Source: a bacterium UBP1_UBA4771 (lineage in GTDB: Bacteria; Krumholzibacteriota; Krumholzibacteriia; Krumholzibacteriales; Krumholzibacteriaceae). Taken from it: a DNA stretch of 10,710 bases. A program made the position numbers and the translations under genes. The notes under the pieces were generated by a model. That model was not told where the DNA came from. It saw nothing but the letters and a program-made list of their open reading frames with translations, and made no database searches. The DNA is taken from the NCBI GenBank assembly GCA_002403295.1, contig DHHN01000059.1, positions 1,823 through 12,532 of the forward strand. Direction: 5' to 3'. Positions 7,501 through 10,710 of the stretch are shown here, one piece after another (position 1 is the stretch's first letter; every line of letters starts with the position of its first letter).

Positions 7501-7743
7501 CCAGGGCGTCTCGGCGAAACCGCGTGGCGCGTAGGTTTCGGCGCCGACGTCGATTCTCGCTCGGCAAACCTCGGGGTGCTGCCAGCCCGACGGCACCGCC
7601 TCGACGATCGCCGTGAGCGTGCGGTCGGTCTCGACGCCCGGTTTCTTGAGGATCTCCTCGATCCGGTAGAGGCATTCGAGCTCCTTCTCGCGCTCGCGCG
7701 AGAACCGGAGGATGTCGTCGAGTTTCTTCGGATTGTCAATCAT
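4567..7743 (-). CDS. GAF - PPDK_N ATP-binding - GxGRWG module - nucleotidyltransferase fusion protein
   Basis: This is a 1058-aa soluble protein. Residues about 15-140 resemble a GAF sensor domain of the type found before histidine kinases. A helical linker follows (about 155-335). Residues about 338-710 are the ATP-binding domain of PPDK/PEP synthase: GGK (344-346), IRSSSLLED (444-452), IQEV (516-519), PGLGTRAVD, and IEFAHDG with the metal-binding Glu692, then LLQCRP (702-707). The phosphohistidine swivel and PEP barrel are absent. Residues about 746-850 carry a GPGRWGS and SFGTHFF module shared with the upstream paralogue. Residues about 950-1040 are a minimal nucleotidyltransferase domain, VFGST (963-967) with Asp977, Asp979 and a third Asp1022 (LLDVHVV). 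It begins inside the preceding gene (8-nt ATGATTGA overlap) and ends 4 nt from the convergent phosphoesterase gene. The overall reaction is unknown. ATP binding and nucleotide transfer to a protein or small molecule are inferred from the motifs. Confidence 0.9.
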   Translation of the reverse strand: MIDNPKKLDDILRFSREREKELECLYRIEEILKKPGVETDRTLTAIVEAVPSGWQHPEVCRARIDVGAETYAPRGFAETPWAQKADILVQGKKAGEIGVYYTKEMPPGDDGPFLTHEARLLRAIADRLGSFIFHRQIEQAVKDIPDFRPGEGGGDWQVVLDLLRQTDRNLFIAVTERMLNLLSWSGVEEAERLRERAGEPEAAAPDESSGLVNRPGRRAMLEITDERSREIFGIAAEHYTDDQLLAYIRKWILDDKLKFLVRVASRNLPLAEVIDALRQYRDIRLDGVELSAASKKGVLVSLIRRFLSSQLNYIRIAKSYVDVRDFFEFLDRTIYSMESSGKLGGKCAGLFLARQIIEKSPESNELLRGIKTPRTWYITSDILLRFLSYNNMDEVAEQKYKDINQVRLEYPHVIQLFKNARFPAEIVRALSVVLDEFGDRPLIIRSSSLLEDSLGYSFSGKYRSLFLANQGTKRERLEALMDAIAEVYASVFGPDPIEYRAERGLLDISEEMGIMIQEVIGARIGDHFLPVLAGVAFSRNEFRWSPRIKREDGLIRMVPGLGTRAVDRTSDDYPVLLAPGQPGLRVNVATEEIVYYSPRKLDVINLKTNTFETMDASELLRRSGASVPMLEKLVSIYDGQSLRRPLAMSVAPDTDTLFFTFEGLISDNVFVPRMHELLKLLEAKLGTPVDIEFAHDGRDFYLLQCRPQSFGEDAAPAPIPKDVPRDSIVFSARRHVSNGRVPDITHIVYVDPEEYGNIPERGDLVAVGRAVGRLNKLLPKRQFILMGPGRWGSRGDIKLGVNITYSDINKTAVLIEIARRTGGYTPDLSFGTHFFQDLVEGEIRYLPLYPDDAGIVFNERFLRGSPNILPDLLPEYAHLAGALRLIDVPAATGGKVLRVLMNAELNEAIGILAEPHAGTELPTAPRDDGGRPTEQFWVWRLHMAERIALEADPERFGVVAMYVFGSTKNATAGLKSDIDLLVHFRGTAEQRAELQLWLEGWSLALDEMNYQRTGYRTGGLLDVHVVTDGDIAAKTSHAVKIGAVTDAARALPMKRKGE

Positions 7744-9493
7744 GCAGGATCACTCCCCGGCCGCTCCGGCCGTCCACCTTCACGAGGAGCGGAGCGTCGA
7801 GCTCGAGGCGGCTCGCGAAAGCGCCGTCCCATCTCCGCTCCCGCCGCCGCAGCCAGTCCCAATCGATGTTGCGCTCGTCGTGATGGCGGATCGAAAAGTA
7901 GAGGATCTTGAAGCTCGTGACGTTGTGAAAGAAATGCGAGCCCTGGCTCAGCGTGAACGGCAGGTTCGGAAGCGACGCCTCCACGATCGCCGCGGCCCCC
8001 GATATCTGGCCGAAGTCCACCGGTATCCCGCCGAGCGGGTCGGTCGTTCCCCATCTGCCGAAGCCGATGAGGAGATAGGGGCGCCGCGCCTCGATGAGCG
8101 GGCCGTTCAGGCGCTCGATCTCGGCGGCGATCTCGCGGGATTTCAAGACGTCGAAGCGTTCGGGGTCCACGTACACGATGTCCCGGATCGAGTCGAGCAC
8201 GCCGTTCCCGAGCACGGTCTCGGACGAGAGGAGCACGCGCTCGCCGGCGAGCTCCGTTTCGTCGAGATCGACGGCCGCGGTCGAAACGACCATCGGCCGC
8301 ACCTGGAGGAAACCGAACGACGCCGGAGCGCAGCGCTCTCGGTCGAGCGTCATGGCGAACTCCACCTCGACCATGGCGCCGAGCATATCCTCGCACGTCT
8401 CCTTGAGCGAGCGGAGCAGCTCGGCGAGCGGCAGCGCGTTCGCCTTGAGAATCGGCGAGAAGTCGATGATCCTCGGCCCGCGCGCTTCGATCCCCATCTC
8501 GACGACGTCGTCGGCGGCGATGTACGTCGAGGCGAGGTGGCGGATCGAGCCGTCGTACTCGGCCTCGTCGACGCCGCACCGAACGAGGTACTCGGTCTCG
8601 TTTATGGGATCGAATGCGGGGGGCTTGCCCATGTTGACGGCCCAGAGGCGGGTCTGCGTGTGCTTGAGCATGTCCCGTATCGACTTGAAGGGCGGGTCGA
8701 TCTTCGGATAGCTCGGCGAGAACGACCACGAGACGCCGTCGTCCACGATCGTCCGGCCGAGCCCGAGCGCGAGCTCGACGACGCCCTCCCCGGGCTTCGC
8801 GTATCCGACGGGATAGAAATTGTAGGAGCGGAGCACGCCCGATACGTGCGGGTAGAACCGGTCGCCGAAGCGCGCGCCGACGACCTCCTGCACGATCACC
8901 GCCATCTTCTCGTCGAGCGTCGCGTGATGGGTCGCCTTCATGTAGTTGCGCGCCGACCGGAAGAAAGTCGAGGCGTAAACGAACTTGATCGCCTCGACGA
9001 GCTTGCGGAAGCGGGTATCGGCGTCGGGCTGGTTGTTCGGAACCATCTTCGTCGCGTACACGCTCGCGAACGGCTCGAACATGGCATCCTCGAGGAGGCT
9101 CGACGAGCGGATCGCGAGCGGCGCGCGCACCTGCTCGACGAGCGCGCGCAGGTCCCCGACGAGCTGCACGGGAAGCGAGGCCCGCTGGAACGCGTGCGCG
9201 ATGAGGTCGTCGCGCCCGCCCGAGTACGCGGCCTCGAAGAGATCGTTCTCCTTCATGAAGAGGTCGAAGAGATCGGTCGTGACGACCGTGAGGACGGGGA
9301 TGGACACCTCGACGGCGGGAGCGAACGCCTCGCGGAAGCTCGAATCGAGTATACCCTTGGCCCGGGCGAGCCCGTGCGCCTTGCCGCCGAGCTCTCCCGA
9401 GCCGATGTAGGTGAACCGCGCCGCGGGGGAATAGAACCGGCGGTCGAAGCGGGTGAGGGTCCCGCGGTGCGGGCTGTAATTCCTCTTTCGCAT
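7736..9493 (-). CDS. Stand-alone PEP/pyruvate-binding-domain protein (PPDK_N plus GxGRWG module)
   Basis: The 585-aa product is a shorter paralogue of the protein encoded next to it. An N-terminal segment with RFTYIGSGELGGKAHGL (26-42) opens the PPDK/PEP-synthase ATP-binding domain, which continues with LAIRSSSLLED (126-136), VIVQEVVGARFGDRFYP (199-215), LALGLGRTIVDDG (241-253), VEVEFAM with metal-binding Glu378 and FLQVRP (395-400). The nucleotide-binding residues look intact. There is no catalytic-His swivel domain and no PEP-binding barrel, so this is not a complete PEP synthase. After residue 436 it has the module shared with its neighbour: IVYVDPE, IGFGRWGT (476-483), and SQGSHFFHN (516-524). 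It lacks the GAF and nucleotidyltransferase domains. The ATG at 9493 has only a weak AAGG nearby and a better AGAGGAG about 14 nt upstream. The stop lies inside the next gene. Proteins of this architecture are usually labelled only PEP/pyruvate-binding; function unknown. Confidence 0.87.
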   Translation of the reverse strand: MRKRNYSPHRGTLTRFDRRFYSPAARFTYIGSGELGGKAHGLARAKGILDSSFREAFAPAVEVSIPVLTVVTTDLFDLFMKENDLFEAAYSGGRDDLIAHAFQRASLPVQLVGDLRALVEQVRAPLAIRSSSLLEDAMFEPFASVYATKMVPNNQPDADTRFRKLVEAIKFVYASTFFRSARNYMKATHHATLDEKMAVIVQEVVGARFGDRFYPHVSGVLRSYNFYPVGYAKPGEGVVELALGLGRTIVDDGVSWSFSPSYPKIDPPFKSIRDMLKHTQTRLWAVNMGKPPAFDPINETEYLVRCGVDEAEYDGSIRHLASTYIAADDVVEMGIEARGPRIIDFSPILKANALPLAELLRSLKETCEDMLGAMVEVEFAMTLDRERCAPASFGFLQVRPMVVSTAAVDLDETELAGERVLLSSETVLGNGVLDSIRDIVYVDPERFDVLKSREIAAEIERLNGPLIEARRPYLLIGFGRWGTTDPLGGIPVDFGQISGAAAIVEASLPNLPFTLSQGSHFFHNVTSFKILYFSIRHHDERNIDWDWLRRRERRWDGAFASRLELDAPLLVKVDGRSGRGVILHD

Positions 9494-9529
9494 CCGGAGG
9501 GCCTTCGCTCCTCTGCCGGCGGGTCCGCG

Positions 9530-9562
9530 CGGGAGGCTCCCGCGCCGGCGGGGAGCCTCCCG
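9530..9562. terminator. Perfect GC-rich inverted repeat after the glutamate dehydrogenase gene
   Basis: GGGAGGCTCCC (9531-9541) is perfectly complementary to GGGAGCCTCCC (9551-9561) across a 9-nt loop, and the flanking C9530/G9562 extends the stem to 12 bp. It sits 36 nt beyond the glutamate dehydrogenase stop and 37 nt before the next start codon. Neither strand has a T-run after the stem, so it is not a classical intrinsic terminator. It could be a partial terminator, a 3'-end-stabilising hairpin, or an attenuating structure in the leader of the downstream pair. Within the second half of the stem-loop an alternative smaller hairpin is also possible. Confidence 0.4.
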
Positions 9563-9597
9563 GCGTTATCGTTCGGACACGGGCCGACGCGGCGGGG

Positions 9598-10710
9598 CTA
9601 TACCCAGCCGCGGTCCTTGCAGGCCTGCGCGACGCGCCCGATGGCGATGACGTACGCGGCGTCGCGCATGTAGAGCGAGCGTTTCTTCGCGAGTTCGCTC
9701 ACGGCGGCGAAGGCCGAGGTCATCTTGACGTCGAGTTTGCCGAGCACTTCGTCCTTTTCCCAGAAGTAGTTCATGTTGCACTGGACCTGCTCGAAGTAGC
9801 TGCAGGTCACGCCGCCCGCGTTCGCCAGCAGATCGGGAATCATGAAGATCTTCCGCTTCGCGATCTCGGCGTCGGCCTCGGGGTTCGTGGGGCCGTTCGC
9901 GCCCTCGGCGATGATCTTCACCCGGTCGCTGATCTTCTTGACGTTCGCCGCGGTGATCTGGTTCTCGAGCGCCGCGGGGATGAGGATGTCGACGTCCTGC
10001 TCGAGCCACGCCTCCCCCGGAAGGACCTCGTAGCCGAGCTCCTTTGCCTTGGCCTTGTCGATGCCGCCGAAGCGATCGGTGATGCCGCGAAGCTCGGCGA
10101 GATCGATACCGTTTTTCTTGCGGAACGAGTACGAGGTCTGGTCCGTCTGGTCCCAGCACGAAACGCAGACGACCTTCCCCCAGATCTGCTGGTAGAGATC
10201 GATGGCGTACTGCGCGACGTTGCCGAACCCCTGAATGCTCGCCGTCGTTTCGCCCGGCGGGATGTCGAGCTCCTTGAGGGCCTCGCGGATCGTGAAGACG
10301 ACGCCGTAGCCCGTCGCCTCGGTGCGGCCGAGCGAGCCGCCCATGCCGACCGGCTTGCCGGTGATGAAGCCGGGAAGCCTCTCCCCGCGGATCGTCTCGA
10401 ACTCGTCGAGCATCCAGAGCATGTGTTGCGCGCTCGTCATGACGTCGGGCGCCGGCACGTCGGTGAGGGGCCCCATGTTCTTCGAAAGCTGCCGCACCCA
10501 GCCGCGGCAGACCTGCTCCTGCTCGCGCATGCTCAGGTGGTGCGGATCGCATATGACGCCGCCCTTGCCGCCTCCGAGAGGAATATCGACGACCGCGCAC
10601 TTCCACGTCATCCACATGGCGAGCGCTCGCACCGTGTCGATCGTCTCCATCGGGTGGAAGCGGATGCCGCCCTTCGCCGGGCCTCGCGCGTCGTTGTGCT
10701 GCACGCGGAA
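9598..10710 (-). CDS. gdhA: Glu/Leu/Phe/Val dehydrogenase family: glutamate dehydrogenase (5' end outside window)
   Basis: This enzyme interconverts glutamate and 2-oxoglutarate plus ammonia with NAD(P), at the junction of nitrogen and carbon metabolism. The visible 370 residues begin at FRVQHN, so roughly 45-50 N-terminal residues lie beyond the window edge. There is no start codon in view; the GTG at 10704 is internal. All five classical active-site positions are present. Lys13 (PAKGGIRF), Lys37 (MTWK), catalytic Lys49 (GGGKGG), Asp89 (PAPDVM) and Ser304 (VTCSYFE) correspond to Lys89, Lys113, Lys125, Asp165 and Ser380 of the Clostridium symbiosum enzyme. The Lys13/Ser304 pair favours glutamate over branched-chain substrates. 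The Rossmann turn is GFGNVA (161-166). The end of its second strand reads VSCWDQ instead of the usual VSDS, so NAD versus NADP preference cannot be called. It lies 104 nt upstream of the PEP-binding pair on the same strand. Confidence 0.94.
   Translation of the reverse strand, partial: FRVQHNDARGPAKGGIRFHPMETIDTVRALAMWMTWKCAVVDIPLGGGKGGVICDPHHLSMREQEQVCRGWVRQLSKNMGPLTDVPAPDVMTSAQHMLWMLDEFETIRGERLPGFITGKPVGMGGSLGRTEATGYGVVFTIREALKELDIPPGETTASIQGFGNVAQYAIDLYQQIWGKVVCVSCWDQTDQTSYSFRKKNGIDLAELRGITDRFGGIDKAKAKELGYEVLPGEAWLEQDVDILIPAALENQITAANVKKISDRVKIIAEGANGPTNPEADAEIAKRKIFMIPDLLANAGGVTCSYFEQVQCNMNYFWEKDEVLGKLDVKMTSAFAAVSELAKKRSLYMRDAAYVIAIGRVAQACKDRGWV

Noticed and set aside
4633..7911. Very long open plus-strand frame opposite the 1058-aa gene, with others opposite the 585-aa gene, nadA and the NifS-like gene
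   Set aside because: These are antisense shadows of GC-rich coding sequence. The predicted products are Arg/Glu/Val-rich low-complexity strings without recognisable domains, while the opposite strand shows clear family motifs.
4567..9493. Naming the two PEP-binding proteins PEP synthase or pyruvate phosphate dikinase
   Set aside because: Only the ATP-binding domain is present. The phosphohistidine swivel domain and the PEP/pyruvate barrel needed for those reactions are missing from both.

Overview
The window comes from a G+C-rich bacterial chromosome. All coding sequence is densely packed, with short gaps and overlaps. I see no mobile element, tRNA, rRNA or CRISPR array. The gene content suggests an uncultivated anaerobic or microaerophilic bacterium: an [4Fe-4S] NadA, an Fe-S assembly pair resembling the low-oxygen/archaeal type, a hexameric-type glutamate dehydrogenase, and PEP/pyruvate-binding-domain proteins. 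The phylum cannot be fixed from this sequence alone.

Left block (about 1-3507, minus strand). Transcription runs leftwards through a NifS/IscS-like protein (3507-2326), an IscU/NifU-type scaffold with a C-terminal double zinc ribbon (2321-1740), quinolinate synthase NadA (1716-805), and the first 254 residues of a multi-pass membrane protein that leaves the window (764-1). Gaps are 4, 23 and 40 nt, so this looks like one operon. NadA needs an [4Fe-4S] cluster, so a cluster-assembly pair directly upstream makes sense. The striking point is that the NifS-like protein keeps the catalytic cysteine loop but has lost the PLP-binding lysine (Asn208 in its place), the preceding His, the Gln of the cofactor pocket and the substrate-binding Arg. 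It is unlikely to be an ordinary cysteine desulfurase.

Middle (3508-4562). A 206-nt divergent intergenic region holds weak promoter-like elements. A plus-strand calcineurin-type metallophosphoesterase follows (3714-4562). It converges on the next block with only 4 nt between the stop codons.

Right block (4567-10710, minus strand). Transcription runs from a 5'-truncated glutamate dehydrogenase (10710-9598), across a 104-nt gap containing a perfect GC-rich inverted repeat, into two paralogous proteins built on the PPDK/PEP-synthase ATP-binding domain. One has 585 aa (9493-7736) and the other 1058 aa (7743-4567); the genes overlap by 8 nt. Neither has the phosphohistidine swivel domain or the PEP-binding barrel of PEP synthase/PPDK. 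Both instead carry a shared C-terminal module with GxGRWG and G(S/T)HFF motifs. The longer one adds an N-terminal GAF-like domain and a C-terminal minimal nucleotidyltransferase domain (GS...DxD...D). This pair is the best candidate in the window for a poorly described system. Its reaction is unknown, and a regulatory link to nitrogen/carbon metabolism through the adjacent glutamate dehydrogenase is only a hypothesis.
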